DNA of 64,000 bases from Fusobacterium varium (GTDB taxonomy: Bacteria; Fusobacteriota; Fusobacteriia; Fusobacteriales; Fusobacteriaceae). The stretch covers positions 1,240,001 through 1,304,000 of the forward strand of contig LR134390.1 of NCBI GenBank assembly GCA_900637705.1. Direction: 5' to 3'. Positions 1 to 10,246 of the stretch are shown in pieces; position 1 is the stretch's first letter; the number at the start of each line of letters is the position of its first letter. The position numbers and the translations under genes are program-made. The notes below the pieces were generated by a model, which saw only the letters and a list, made by a program, of their open reading frames with translations, ran no database searches and was not told where the DNA came from.

Positions 1-65
1 ATATATTCTAAACCAAAAATAACAAGTAAAAATGTCAAAGCAAAAACTATAAGACTTCTAAACAT
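1..65 (-). CDS. N-terminus of a membrane-anchored or secreted protein (partial)
   Basis: Reading leftward from an ATG at 65 there are 21 open codons to the window edge, preceded by a GAGGTGA ribosome binding site at about 71-78. The peptide starts MFRSLIVFALTFLL and is strongly hydrophobic, so it is a signal peptide or first membrane segment. The rest of the gene lies outside the window and nothing can be said of its function. The stretch 66-241 holds only this leader; no other feature was seen there. Confidence 0.5.
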   Translation of the reverse strand, partial: MFRSLIVFALTFLLVIFGLEY

Positions 66-241
66 TTTTAATCACCTCAAATAAGTTTAACTAATTATAA
101 CCAAAAATTGTCCTAAAATGCAACCTTTTATTTCACAGTAAAATTTAAAAGTGGTTTTATAGATGCTTTTAAATGAAAAATAATTATTATGTATGGTAAA
201 AGATTAAAATAAATAAGAGATTTATTTTTGAGATTAAAAAA

Positions 242-598
242 CTAATCTAAAGAGCTATATTCTCTTATTAGTTCTGGACAATTTCCAAGCCATGATTTTT
301 TAGTTTTAAAACCAAATTTAGAAAAAGTTTCTATAAGATGTTTTCTATTTCTAATTGCTAATTTCATAACTAGAGTTATAGCATATTTGTCAGCAATTTT
401 ACATATTTCTTCTACAGCTTTAATTTCAGAAGCCTCATTTTTAGGGTTAGATTTAAGTTTAAAAATTTGGACAGAATTAGGATAATTAAGTACATTTCTA
501 AAAACAACAACTACATAAGGAATATTTAATTTTTGGCACTCTATACTCAAGATTCCTGCTTTCCCTGTAGTACTACCCAGTTTAAAATTAATATTCAT
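242..598 (-). CDS. hypothetical protein, 118 aa
   Basis: A short intact reading frame with a good GGAGG site just upstream of its ATG at 598. The product is a small, mixed alpha/beta, lysine-rich soluble protein with no signal peptide and no membrane segment. The C-terminal half (LAIRNRKHLIETFSKFGF) resembles the last helix and strand of small acyltransferase folds, but no catalytic motif is visible, so this is only a hint. It lies 47 bases downstream of dinB on the same strand and may be co-transcribed with it. I do not recognise the family. Confidence 0.6.
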   Translation of the reverse strand: MNINFKLGSTTGKAGILSIECQKLNIPYVVVVFRNVLNYPNSVQIFKLKSNPKNEASEIKAVEEICKIADKYAITLVMKLAIRNRKHLIETFSKFGFKTKKSWLGNCPELIREYSSLD

Positions 599-645
599 AA
601 AACCTCCATTGGAATATTTTATTACATTTATTATACTCTATTTTT

Positions 646-1696
646 TTAGAAAAAAGCTAGCTGTCTAACAGATTTTTTTGTTAAGTTTCCGAAAGAAATT
701 CCTAAAAGTCTTATACTATCTATCAAATCAATATTTTCTAAAAGATCTTCTGAAACTTTTTTTAATTTTTCATATGAATCAGTAGGAATTTCTAAAGTTT
801 TTGATCGTGTGATAGTTTCATTAGAAGAAAAACGAATTTTTAATATAATTGTTTTGCTTATAAAATCATCTTTTAAAAGACGTTTATATGAATGTTCAAA
901 TAGGTCATCGAACTCTCTTTTTATTTCTAACTCAGTATTCAAAGGATATTTAAAAGTATTTTCATTTCCAATGGAATGAATGGGCTTTTTATATTCTACC
1001 TCTCTATAATCTATTCCTCTGGAAAAAGAATATAAAAGTTCACCACGAGATTTTCCATATGAAGTACAAAGTGCAGACAAGGAATATGGGTAGATGTCCT
1101 TTACTTTAAATATAGAATCTTTTGCTAATAAAGAGGAAAGTTTTCTGCCAACACCAGGAATTATTCCAATGTTTTTATCTGAAATATATTTGCTAAAATC
1201 TAAAGGTGAAAGAAAAATATATTGTCCATGAGGTTTATTTATATTACTGGCCATTTTTGCACTGAGTTTATTAAAACCTATTCCAACAGAACATGTAAGA
1301 CCAGTATGATATTTGATTCTTTCTCTAAATTTTTTAGCAAAAATTCTTTAGAAGGATATAAATCTATAATGTCAGATATATCTATATACCCTTCATCTAA
1401 GGCTATGAATTCTATTTTATGAGTTAAACGAAGGACAAGTCCTTGTATTTTTTTGATATTTCACTGTATTTTTCTTTATTTACTGGAATAACCAATAGAG
1501 AAGGACAAAGTTTTTTAGCATCAGAAACTTTCATGGCAGAATGTATACCGAATTTTCTAGCTTCATAACTAGCAGTAGTTACTATGCTTCCTCCAACAAC
1601 TAAAGGTTTATTGAGTAATTTAGGATTATCTCTTATTTCAATTGAAGCATAATATGCGTCCATATCATAGTGGAGAATAGTTCTATCTTTTTTCAT
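646..1696 (-). CDS. dinB: DNA polymerase IV (Y-family translesion polymerase), two frameshifts in this sequence
   Basis: Error-prone polymerase for lesion bypass. The N-terminus has the catalytic-site signature HYDMDAYYASIE, and the second acidic motif is ALDEGYIDI, equivalent to the SxDEAYLD of the family. The thumb follows (IGIIPGVGRK), then a little-finger domain to residue ~350. The frame breaks twice: near 1426-1428, where one extra T restores the family spacing of 30 residues between VIP and the LDE motif, and in a six-T run at 1330-1335. Both are one-base losses in short runs and are probably sequencing errors. The ATG at 1696 has an AGAGGT site. If the breaks were real the cell would lack this polymerase. 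Confidence 0.88.
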
Positions 1697-1809
1697 ATAT
1701 AACCTCTTAAAAGTGTATTTTACTATATTATATCACGTTTTATAGAGATAGTAAAATTTAGTTATCTTTTTTTAGAGATAATAAGGGCTTTGTAAGGACA
1801 GTAGTGAAA

Positions 1810-2456
1810 TTATTCAGACAAGATAATGGAATAAATTTCTTTCATTTCAACTAAATTATTTTGAATTTTTTCAATATCACCATCAAAATATTCATTAAGC
1901 AAAGTTGAGTACAAAGAGAAAAAATCATTAAATACTAATGCTTTTGTATTGATGAGAGATTTTATAATAATATAGGAGAAGTTATTTTGAATTTTCTCTC
2001 TTATTTTTTTAGAGTATAGAGTTTTACTGTAAAATGCAAAATCATATCGAATAATATGAGATTTTTCTGGAACAATAAGAGAAAATATAGTTTCATTGCT
2101 ATCTTCTTTAAAAATTTTAATTAATTCTTTTGTTATTTTTTTATTATAACCTCTGTTATAGCATTATTATCCTTAAATATTTCTTTTAATATGATAAGAA
2201 TATTATCAATAAAAATATCTTCACTTTCTAAGATTCTTGCTATTTCTCCAGAGTGTTTAGTAATGATATTTAAAATAGGAACTTTAAAATTTGAATTTTC
2301 AAATGCTCCAGAAATTAGATTTCTTTCAATTTCTTTTTCCAGATTATTTAATTTTAAATTGGAAAATTCTGAAAGGATTTCCAGAGATTCTTTAACAGCT
2401 TCATCAACTTCATCTTTTAATTTAAGATTATTAATAATATTTTTTAAATTTGCCAT
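1810..2456 (-). CDS. hypothetical alpha-helical protein, ~215 aa (one frameshift)
   Basis: The first 107 residues read from an ATG at 2456 that has a GGGAGGAAT site. The frame then stops in a seven-base A run (2136-2142). Adding one A continues an open frame for about 107 more residues to the stop at 1810-1812, with similar lysine- and isoleucine-rich composition. The product is soluble, predicted mostly helical and acidic/basic alternating at the N-terminus, without signal peptide or membrane span. It stands alone between dinB and exoA, which are divergent. I do not recognise the family and assign no function. Confidence 0.55.
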
Positions 2457-2555
2457 ATGATTCCTCCCGAAATAAATAAAGTAAGATACTAATTTATTAC
2501 AATATACTCTTTCATTTGTCAATAGAGGATTCTCATATTGAGGTAAATTAATAAA

Positions 2556-2585
2556 TTGAAAAATAAACAGAGTTTATGATATAAT
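2556..2585 (+). promoter_or_regulatory. sigma-70-type promoter of exoA
   Basis: TTGAAA (2556-2561), an 18-base spacer, then TATAAT (2580-2585) with an extended TGA just before it. It lies 34 bases upstream of the exoA start codon. Confidence 0.6.
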
Positions 2586-2619
2586 TTAGTAAAAGTAAAA
2601 AATTGGAAGGAGAATAAGT

Positions 2620-3381
2620 ATGAAATTAATTTCATGGAATGTAAATGGTTTAAGAGCAGCTGTTCAAAAAGGCTTTTTAGACTATTTTAAAAATGAAAAT
2701 GCAGATATTTTTTGTATTCAAGAAACAAAATTACAAGAAGGACAGATAGAATTAGATTTAGAAGGATATCACCAATATTGGAATTATGCTGAGAAAAAAG
2801 GTTATTCAGGAACTGCTATATTTACAAAGAAAAAGCCAATAGAGGTATCTTATGGTTTAGGAATAGAAGAACATGACAAAGAGGGAAGAGTAATAACCCT
2901 TGAATATGAAGATTTCTATATGATAACAGTATATACTCCTAATTCTCAAGAAGAATTGGCTAGACTTGACTATAGAATGAGTTGGGAAGATGAATTTAGA
3001 AATTATGTAATGAAATTGGATAAATTAAAACCTGTTATTATATGTGGAGATTTAAATGTAGCTCACAAGGAGATAGATTTAAAAAATCCGAAATCAAATA
3101 GAAAAAATGCTGGATTTTCTGATGAAGAAAGAGCAAAATTTACAGAATTATTAGAAAATGGATTTATAGATAGTTTTAGACATTTCTATCCTGAAGTAAC
3201 TGGAGCTTACTCTTGGTGGTCATACAGATTTAATGCTAGAAAAAATAATGCTGGGTGGAGAATTGACTATTTTGTAGTTTCAGAAAGATTAAAAGATATT
3301 ATGGAAGGAGCAGAGATTCATAATGAGATTTTAGGTTCTGATCACTGTCCTGTAGTTTTAAAATTAAAGAAAGAATTTTAG
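2620..3381 (+). CDS. exoA: exodeoxyribonuclease III (AP endonuclease)
   Basis: Apurinic/apyrimidinic endonuclease and 3'-5' exonuclease of base excision repair, in the cytoplasm. All landmark motifs of the ExoIII fold are present: WNVNGLRAA at the N-terminus (Asn ligand), QETKLQ (metal-binding Glu, residue ~36), the GDLNVAH pair (~residue 144), and SDHCPV at the C-terminus (catalytic Asp-His). At 253 aa it is full length for the family (about 250-270). The start has an AAGGAGAATAAGT ribosome binding site. A small hypothetical gene follows 8 bases later and may be co-transcribed. Confidence 0.95.
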   Translation: MKLISWNVNGLRAAVQKGFLDYFKNENADIFCIQETKLQEGQIELDLEGYHQYWNYAEKKGYSGTAIFTKKKPIEVSYGLGIEEHDKEGRVITLEYEDFYMITVYTPNSQEELARLDYRMSWEDEFRNYVMKLDKLKPVIICGDLNVAHKEIDLKNPKSNRKNAGFSDEERAKFTELLENGFIDSFRHFYPEVTGAYSWWSYRFNARKNNAGWRIDYFVVSERLKDIMEGAEIHNEILGSDHCPVVLKLKKEF

Positions 3382-3389
3382 GGGGAAAA

Positions 3390-3641
3390 ATGGCATCAGA
3401 AAACTTTGCAAAATTTTGTGAGGTATGGGATAGAGAACAGCCTGTACCAGAGGATAGATACAGATTTTTTGAGATAATGAACTGTGTTATGATATTTTTT
3501 CTAACACCAGAAGATGTAAAAAATATTAATGATTTCTTTAGAAGAAATGGAAGTTTTGATGAGAAAAGACCTGTACATGAAGAAATAGTTGTAGATGAGA
3601 TTCATTATAATGGAAATTATATGATAAAAATAGGTGAATAA
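3390..3641 (+). CDS. hypothetical protein, 83 aa
   Basis: A small acidic soluble protein starting 8 bases after exoA, with GGGG as part of its ribosome binding site, so translational coupling is likely. It has an aromatic-rich middle (FFEIMNCVMIFFLTPED) and ends in short strands. There is no signal peptide or metal motif. A terminator hairpin follows at once, making exoA plus this gene a two-gene unit. Function unknown. Confidence 0.7.
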   Translation: MASENFAKFCEVWDREQPVPEDRYRFFEIMNCVMIFFLTPEDVKNINDFFRRNGSFDEKRPVHEEIVVDEIHYNGNYMIKIGE

Positions 3642-3648
3642 AAGAAGG

Positions 3649-3724
3649 TGGTCAGCTAAAGTAATTTAAATGTAAATTATATTCTAATTTCTTTAATATT
3701 ATAGAGAGCTGGCCATTTTTTATT
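3649..3724 (+). terminator. probable terminator after the exoA unit
   Basis: Arms TGGTCAGCT (3649-3657) and AGCTGGCCA (3707-3715) are complementary apart from one G-T pair and are followed by TTTTTTATTT. The loop is long (about 50 bases) and AU-rich with its own weak pairing. Moderate support only. Confidence 0.5.
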
Positions 3725-3742
3725 TCTTTCTGGAGGCGAGGA

Positions 3743-4549
3743 ATGAAAAAAGTACTAACAATAGCAGGATCAGATAGCTGTGGTGGAGCTGGAATACAAG
3801 CTGATATAAAAACTATGAGTGCCTTAGGTGTTTATGGAATGAGTGTAATAACTGCTGTGACAGCTCAAAATACATTGGGAGTTTTAAAAGTACAGGAATT
3901 ATCTGGAGATATAATAAAAGAACAATTGAAAGCTATATTTGAAGATATAGAAGTAGACAGTATAAAAATAGGAATGCTTTCAAGTACAGAAATAATAAAA
4001 ATTGTTACAGATTCTTTAGAGAAATACAATGCAAAGAATATAGTTATTGACCCAGTTATGCTGTCGAAGAATAAATATAAATTACTAAAGGAAGAAGCAC
4101 TAATAGAGATGAAAAGATTTATAGGAATAGGAACTTTAGTAACTCCCAATATACCAGAGGCAGAAGTATTAGCCCATATGGAGATAAAAAATGAAGAGGA
4201 TATAATAAAAGCTGCACGAAAAATACAGAGTTTTGGAGTGAAAAATGTTTTGATAAAAGGAGGGCATAGAGAAGAGAACTGTACTGATATACTCCTTTTA
4301 GAAAATGATAAAATAGTAAAATTTTTTGGAAGAAAAATTGAGGCGATAAATACACATGGAACTGGTTGTACTCTTTCATCTGCAATAGCTTCTTTTATAG
4401 CTAAAGGAAATTCTATTGAAGAAAGTGTTAAGCAGGGAAAAGAGTATATAACTCAAGCAATTAAAAATTCCTTTTCAATAGGGAAGGGAATTGGTCCATT
4501 GGGACACTTTATAGAGATATACAAAAAATCTGGAATAGATTTTGAATAA
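3743..4549 (+). CDS. thiD: hydroxymethylpyrimidine/phosphomethylpyrimidine kinase
   Basis: Phosphorylates HMP to HMP-P and then HMP-PP, the pyrimidine half of thiamine. It is a ribokinase-like fold of 268 aa, the usual length. The N-terminal GSDSCGGAGIQAD signature binds substrate and phosphate, the conserved DPVM occurs near residue 105, and THGTGCT near residue 210 carries the anion hole and catalytic Cys. The rest of the thiamine pathway lies 42 kb away (thiC to thiE at 45.5-50.4 kb). No TPP riboswitch is visible in front of this copy, so it may be regulated separately. The start has GGAGGCGAGG upstream. Confidence 0.93.
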   Translation: MKKVLTIAGSDSCGGAGIQADIKTMSALGVYGMSVITAVTAQNTLGVLKVQELSGDIIKEQLKAIFEDIEVDSIKIGMLSSTEIIKIVTDSLEKYNAKNIVIDPVMLSKNKYKLLKEEALIEMKRFIGIGTLVTPNIPEAEVLAHMEIKNEEDIIKAARKIQSFGVKNVLIKGGHREENCTDILLLENDKIVKFFGRKIEAINTHGTGCTLSSAIASFIAKGNSIEESVKQGKEYITQAIKNSFSIGKGIGPLGHFIEIYKKSGIDFE

Positions 4550-4879
4550 ATTTATTTTCTATTAATTAAAAATAATTGAAAATTCTGTAAAAAAATAAAG
4601 AATATTTCTAGAAAAAAAGGTATAAATTACTCTACTGAGCTATTTAATAAGATAAGTTTTTTATTAAAGAATATAAAGTGAAAGAATAAAATTAATTATA
4701 CTGCGTATTATTTGAATAGGAAATAGAGGAATAAACTATATAAATAATTAAGAAAATAAAAAGATGGAAATTTTATTAAAATCCATCTTTTTTTAGCGAA
4801 AACTTATTTGGGCTATAAATTTAAAATAGCAAGTTGATTTTATTAAATTAAGTTTTAACAGTTTTTATTACTAAATAAA
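4550..4879. other. intergenic stretch between convergent thiD and MATE genes
   Basis: No gene with a ribosome binding site was seen on either strand. The only structure recognised is the hairpin at 4760-4794. The remainder is low-complexity A/T sequence. Confidence 0.6.
4760..4794. terminator. bidirectional terminator between thiD and the MATE gene
   Basis: Perfect arms AAAGATGGA and TCCATCTTT around a 13-base A/T loop, with T runs on the right for the plus strand and A runs on the left that act as T runs for the minus strand. It lies between convergent genes. Confidence 0.75.
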
Positions 4880-6286
4880 TTATATTTCAATTTTTGTCCA
4901 ATATCCACTATTAAAACGCATCTTACTTAAAATATATCTTATTGACTGATCTGCAAAGAGAGCTACCCATGCTCCCATTAATCCCATATTCATAGGAAAG
5001 CAAAGTATCCAAGCCAAAATAGGTCTGACAGCTGCTACACTTATAAATGATATCAAAGCAACAAATTTAGTATCTCCAGCCCCTCGTAAACACCCAAGAT
5101 AAACAGTTTGAGATGTTTGGACATGAGTTGTAAATGCAATTATTATCATAATTGTAGCTCCAAGAGAAACTATATGTTCTTCTGAATTGAATAATGTAAT
5201 TAAAAATCTTCTTCCAAAAAAGAAAAATAGGAATAGTGCTGTTGAAATTATAAATGACATTCTTTGACCAGTTTTTCCATATATTATGGCTTTATCTGGT
5301 CTTTTAGCACCAAGATTCTGTCCTACTAGTGATGAAGCTGCAACTCCTAATCCATCTCCAAAGCAAAAAGAGAGATTTATAATATTCATACATATTTGGT
5401 GAGTTGCAAAGGCTATAGTACCAAGAGCAGCTACTATTTTAGCAAAAGAGAAAAATCCTATACGCATAAATACTTGCTCTACAACAGAACTTCCACTAAT
5501 ATTTAAAAAAGCTCTCATTGTTTTTTTATCAAATTTCCAATTTACTTTGGCTTTCATTTCGAGAAAATTTGTATTGTGGTAAAGAGAAAAGATAGACATA
5601 AGACACCCGACTATACTACCGATAGTAGTTGCAATAGCAGCTCCTCTAACTTCTAGTCTGGGAAATATCCATATTCCATTAATGAGAAGATAATTGAATA
5701 TAAGATTAAAGATATTGGCTGTAATATTTGTTTTCATAGATATTCTTGTATTTCCTACTCCTCTTTGAGCAGCATTTATAGTAAGACTAAGAGCAGTAAA
5801 AACTATACTGACCATAAGAATTTTGTAATAAGCTACAGATTCTAAAATTACATCATCTCCAGCTCCAGCAAACTCTAAGATTTCATAAGCAAAAAAGTAA
5901 CCTAGAAAGGCCATTATCAGAGAGATTGTCAAGGACAGCATAATTGACTGTCTAAGGCAACTGTTGGCTCCATAATAATCCTGTTCCCCTTTTCTTCTGG
6001 CGACAATAGCAGTAACTCCAACATTTAGTGAAAAAATCATAGCAAGAAGTATAAATTTAGGTTGATTAGTAAGACCAACAGCAGCAATAGCATGTGCTCC
6101 AAGCCCTCCTACCATCATTATATCAATAGATCCTACAAGACTGACCAGAACAGTTTCTAATGCACATGGCCATGAAATATTAAAAGAAGTCTTATAAACT
6201 TCTTTTGTAGTGGGAATATCCCCAAGTATCTGTTCAGGTTTAAGCATATACTCCACCCAAAAAAATTTTTTTAATAATTGAAACAT
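4880..6286 (-). CDS. MATE family efflux transporter
   Basis: Multidrug and toxin extrusion transporter of the inner membrane, driven by Na+ or H+, with about 12 membrane helices in two homologous halves. The N-terminal half shows the family pattern SLVGSIDIMMVGGLG followed by a second helix with AAVGLTNQ. The start chosen is the ATG at 6286 (MFQLLKK), because GGGGGAAG lies 5-10 bases before it; an upstream in-frame ATG lacks such a site. Substrates cannot be told from sequence. It is transcribed alone, upstream of a shared convergent terminator. A second, unrelated MATE gene at 19433 sits behind a riboswitch; this one does not. Confidence 0.88.
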   Translation of the reverse strand: MFQLLKKFFWVEYMLKPEQILGDIPTTKEVYKTSFNISWPCALETVLVSLVGSIDIMMVGGLGAHAIAAVGLTNQPKFILLAMIFSLNVGVTAIVARRKGEQDYYGANSCLRQSIMLSLTISLIMAFLGYFFAYEILEFAGAGDDVILESVAYYKILMVSIVFTALSLTINAAQRGVGNTRISMKTNITANIFNLIFNYLLINGIWIFPRLEVRGAAIATTIGSIVGCLMSIFSLYHNTNFLEMKAKVNWKFDKKTMRAFLNISGSSVVEQVFMRIGFFSFAKIVAALGTIAFATHQICMNIINLSFCFGDGLGVAASSLVGQNLGAKRPDKAIIYGKTGQRMSFIISTALFLFFFFGRRFLITLFNSEEHIVSLGATIMIIIAFTTHVQTSQTVYLGCLRGAGDTKFVALISFISVAAVRPILAWILCFPMNMGLMGAWVALFADQSIRYILSKMRFNSGYWTKIEI

Positions 6287-6342
6287 CAAATCTTCCCCCT
6301 TTGTAATGATGATCAATAAATCCTAAATATCATTATACATCA

Positions 6343-6368
6343 AAAAAGGCAGTCTTTCAACTGCCTTT
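6343..6368 (-). terminator. terminator after the pirin gene
   Basis: Arms AAAGGCAGT and ACTGCCTTT with a short loop. Read on the minus strand the hairpin is followed by a T run (the A run at 6342-6347). Confidence 0.8.
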
Positions 6369-6382
6369 AAGTAAGGTAAATA

Positions 6383-7093
6383 TTATTTTAAATCTTCTCT
6401 TTCCTGCATTTCAATGATGAGTATATGAGATTTTCCAAGAGCTTTTATTTTTAAACTTTCTCCTATAGTTTCTAGGCCATCTTTTTCATTAAGGACTAAA
6501 TCATTTATAGAAGATTTACCTTCTATTTGAACAACATAAGCTTGTCTACCATGTTTTACTTCAAATTTCTCTTCCTTCTCATCATCAAGTTCTAAAGCAT
6601 AAAAATTAATATCTTGATTAACTTTTATTGGAGCATTTCCAGATTTGCTTGAAACAAAATGTAAAAATTTATTTTTTCTTTCATTCCAATCAAATTTATA
6701 TTCTCCATAGTTTGGAGTATGCCCTTTTTTATCAGGGAGCACCCATATTTGAAGAAGTCTAAGCTCTTCAGAATGGTTATTATATTCAGAATGGCTGACA
6801 CCAGTTCCAGCACTCATGTATTGTACTTGCCCCCTTGAAAGAGTAGATTCATTTCCCATGCTGTCTTTATGAGTAAGGTATCCATGAACTACATAAGTAA
6901 TTATCTCCATATCTCTGTGTGGGTGAGTGTCAAAACCTGTATTTGCTGAAATAAGATCATCATTAATAACTCTTAAAACACCAAAGTTTATATTATTTTC
7001 ATTAAAATATTCTGCAAAAGAAAAATGAAATTTACTTCTCAACCACCCAAGTTTAGATTCACCCATTTTTTCTACTGGTAATCTTCTTATCAT
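6383..7093 (-). CDS. pirin family protein (bicupin; YhaK/quercetinase-like)
   Basis: A cytoplasmic bicupin. The N-terminal cupin carries the pirin iron site, HPHRDMEI near residue 46 and a downstream histidine in GVSHSEYN near residue 95. Bacterial pirins include quercetin 2,3-dioxygenases and redox or stress sensors, and the natural substrate is unknown for most. The start was placed at the ATG at 7093 (MIRRLP), because AGGAG sits 9 bases upstream of it and directly abuts the alternative ATG. Length (236 aa) is typical. It is a single-gene unit with its own terminator. Confidence 0.88.
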   Translation of the reverse strand: MIRRLPVEKMGESKLGWLRSKFHFSFAEYFNENNINFGVLRVINDDLISANTGFDTHPHRDMEIITYVVHGYLTHKDSMGNESTLSRGQVQYMSAGTGVSHSEYNNHSEELRLLQIWVLPDKKGHTPNYGEYKFDWNERKNKFLHFVSSKSGNAPIKVNQDINFYALELDDEKEEKFEVKHGRQAYVVQIEGKSSINDLVLNEKDGLETIGESLKIKALGKSHILIIEMQEREDLK

Positions 7094-7284
7094 ATATATC
7101 ATCTCCTGTGATTTTTTATCAATTATAAAATATATTTTCAATTATATTTTCTTATATTATATTATTCTGTGTGTTGACAGGATTCCTTTTTCTATGAAAA
7201 ATAAAAATATTTACATTCATATAACATATTGTCTTTAAAATTAAAAAAATATCATAATGCCTTGAAAATGGAGCTAAAAGTTGA

Positions 7285-7313
7285 TTGAAAAAGTATATAA
7301 AATGTGGTATAAG
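7285..7313 (+). promoter_or_regulatory. promoter of the leucine-rich-repeat gene
   Basis: TTGAAA (7285-7290), a 17-base spacer and TATAAG (7308-7313), 35 bases upstream of the start codon. Confidence 0.55.
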
Positions 7314-7348
7314 GGAATTAGAAGTTTTTTTATAATTAGGGGGAGATT

Positions 7349-9189
7349 ATGATAAAGTTCATCGAAAAAGATGTAAAAAGGGCTTGTAAAAAAAGTTTTT
7401 CATTTTTTATAACTCAAAAATTTTTAAACAAGGTAAGAAGTTTAAGCATAGTAGTTACTGGAGAGAGTATATCTTTACTAGATTTGGAGCTTTTTCCAAA
7501 CTTAGAAGATTTGTATATAGATAAACAAGATGGAACTTATGAAATAAAAGATATAGATGTTATATACAAATGTAAAAATTTAAAAACATTAACAATTTCT
7601 AGATGCAAACCTTTTTACCTTCCTATCAATTATTTTCAAAATGTAGAAGAATTGGATTTTTATGATACAGAGATAGAAGATTTTTATTTTTTAAGAGGAA
7701 TGCCTAAATTAACTGATTTAGTCTTAATTGGAGAAAATGTAAAAGACATAGGTTTCTTAAAAAATCTTCCTTCACTTGAATATTTGTCTTTAGAAGAAAC
7801 AAGTGTAAAAGATATCTCACCTATAAAATATTTAGAAAAACTTGAAAGTATAGAGTTTGAAGATAATAAATTGATAAAAGATTACAGTATTATAAAAACT
7901 CTTCCATCAGTTTTAAATTATTATATAAATGGAGAATATTATGATAAAGATAATGAATATATAAAGGAAGAAGAAACAGATAATCATGAAGTAAAAGATT
8001 GTTGTGGAGAAAATAAAAAGAAGAACATTCCAAAGAGAGATACTAAAAAAATTATTTTTTTTGTTTTAGCTCCAATATTTTATCTGATTATTTTTTTGAT
8101 AATTATGCTAGGAATAATGAAATTGCCTAATATTGTTCCAGCATTTTTCAGAAGTTCAAGAGTAGGGAATGTTAAATCAATATTATATCCTACAATTATT
8201 TGTAATGGAGCTTTAGCAATTGAACTTACTCTTGGCTGTATAGGGGTTGCTATTGGCAATATAAAATGGTTTAAGAAATTAATAAGAGTTGTAAATAATG
8301 ACATCGAAGCAGAAAAATTGGGATTTAATAGACAAAACATTTTTAGTATGGCTATTTTATGTGTAATAAGCATAGGATTTTCAATTTTTTTAACAATAGC
8401 AATTCTGTCTTCAGAAGGTATAATTGATATAATATCAAGAAATGTAAAAGATTTAAAAATATATAATTCAGGAAATGGAGTAAAATACTATGGAACACTT
8501 CAATTAAAAAAATCTTACGGAAGAATGGAAGGAGTGTATTATACTGGAAACTACAGCCAATTTAAAAAGTATTTGACAGCTGTAGAATTTCCTCATCAAG
8601 GTTGGAGGGCAGGAAAGAATTTTTCTTTAGTTTGTCCTATAACTTTATCAAGAAATTTAAAACTTGAAAAAAATACAGATTATTTAGTTAAGTATCTACC
8701 TAATACTAAAATTGTATATTCAATAGAAAAATTAGATAGATGGGATTATATAAATGATGTATTGGAAAATAATTTATTTGGTAAGAAAATGGATATTTCT
8801 TCTGATGAAATCTTATCAGGAATTTATACTAAGGGACAATATTTAGAAAAAATTATCCCATAGTAAAAGAAATACTATCAGGAAAAGAAAAATACAAAAT
8901 AGAATATTCTAAAACAGATCTCAATGGAGATGGAGAAAATGATTATTTAGTAGTTTTAAAAAATAAAAGTGGGAAAAAAGTAATTATGGGAATAATAATG
9001 ATAGATAAGAAGTATCAGGAAATTTTTCTTCCAGAAATTGCAGGTGATGAAAACAGTGATATTTCAAAATTAACTACAAAGACTTATTGTCTTTATGATT
9101 TGAAAGTAGTTTCCTCAATAACTGGTGAAGAGAGTATTCTTCAATTTGATGGAAAGAAGAGCTATATAAGGAGTTCTAGAAAAAAATAA
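7349..9189 (+). CDS. leucine-rich-repeat membrane protein with C-terminal extracytoplasmic domain (one frameshift)
   Basis: About 613 residues once one A is restored to the six-A run at 8847-8852. Residues ~30-195 form irregular leucine-rich repeats (units such as LKTLTISRC, VEELDFYDT, LTDLVLIGE, LEYLSLEET). A charged linker follows, then three hydrophobic segments near residues 233-260, 285-305 and 330-355, and a soluble C-terminal region. The part after the frameshift contains TDLNGDGENDYLVVL, an acidic DxNxDG loop like those that bind calcium in repeat domains. There is no N-terminal signal peptide, so the repeats are probably cytoplasmic. The function is not known. A GGGGGAG site precedes the start. 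Confidence 0.75.
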
Positions 9190-9267
9190 ATATTTACTTT
9201 TTTTTAAAATCAAGTATACTATATCAGACAAATTTTTATAATGTTTAACAGTAGAAAGGAAGTGTTG

Positions 9268-10018
9268 ATGAAAATTAAAAAATATTTACTTTTAGGAATG
9301 ATTATTATGGCTGTACTATTTAAATATAGTGATAAAAAAGTTGATGATGATATTTTAAAAAAGGTAGAATATAAAAAATTGAAATAAATAATGTGGCTGA
9401 TTTGTATGAAAAAAGAGATGAAGAAGGATTATATGTATTTTCTAATGAAGAACTAGATTTAAGAAAACTTCCAGCTGATGAAAGAAAAGATGCTTTTGTT
9501 CAACTTCTTCTTCCAGCGATAAATGTTGTGCATGAGGAAATAAAAAATGATAAAGAAATAATAAAAAAATTGGAGAAAAAGTCTGAATTAAGTGAAGAAG
9601 AAAAAAATATTGTGAGAATATATTTAGTAGATATAAAGTAAAATATGGTAATTGGCAGGAATTAGAATCGAAAATGATAATATATCCAACTTCTCTTATT
9701 TTAACTCAAGGGGCCTTAGAAAGTGCCTGGGGTACATCAAGGTTCTTTAGAGAAGGAAACAATATATTCGGTATATGGTCAACTAATCCCAACGAACCAA
9801 GAATAGCAGCTAAAGGTGTCAGAGAAAATGGATTTGTACCTCATTTAAAAAAATATGATACTATAAAAGATTCTGTAGAAGATATAGTATTAACTATTTC
9901 CAGAAATGATGCATACAAAAAAGTTAGAGAAATGATAAATAATGAGAAATCAGCTCATGAAATAGCATATGGTTTGATAAAATATTCAGAAGAGGGAGAA
10001 GAGTATATTAAAAAATAA
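9268..10018 (+). CDS. Bax-like glucosaminidase-domain peptidoglycan hydrolase (two frameshifts)
   Basis: The N-terminus (MKIKKYLLLGMIIMAVLF) is a signal anchor. After adding one A to the run at 9373-9378, and one base somewhere in about 9600-9640, a single frame of ~250 residues runs to 10018. The C-terminal domain has the GH73/Bax signature QGALESAWGTSRFFREGNN with the catalytic Glu in ALES, followed by NIFGIW. Proteins of this type cleave N-acetylglucosaminyl bonds in peptidoglycan or are envelope proteins of unproven activity (E. coli Bax). It probably acts in the periplasm. It lies 78 bases after the leucine-rich-repeat gene and ends before a terminator. Confidence 0.8.
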
Positions 10019-10072
10019 GAACAACAATGGATAAGAATGGTTTTTTAAAGTATGACTTAAATTAATTACTTT

Positions 10073-10105
10073 GAGGAAAACCTTTAGGGGTTTCTCTTAT
10101 TTTTA
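10073..10105 (+). terminator. terminator after the Bax-like gene
   Basis: GAGGAAAACC and GGGGTTTCTC pair imperfectly around TTTA, followed by TTATTTTTATTT. Confidence 0.6.
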
Positions 10106-10246
10106 TTTATTATAAATATTCTTTAAAATTGAAAAAAGTAATTATGTTAATTCTAAAAAAGATAAAATCAATTGAAATAAAAGAATAAATATGATATAAG
10201 AAGTTACATTTAAAAATTTGTAACAGATTTATTTTGGGAGGAAAGA

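Noticed and set aside
1222-1422. Plus-strand frame of 66 codons inside the dinB region
   Set aside because: It exists only because the dinB frame is broken there; the opposite strand encodes conserved polymerase motifs.
1810-2456. Pseudogene remnant
   Set aside because: One added base gives a continuous frame of even composition to a stop codon, which is unlikely for decayed sequence.
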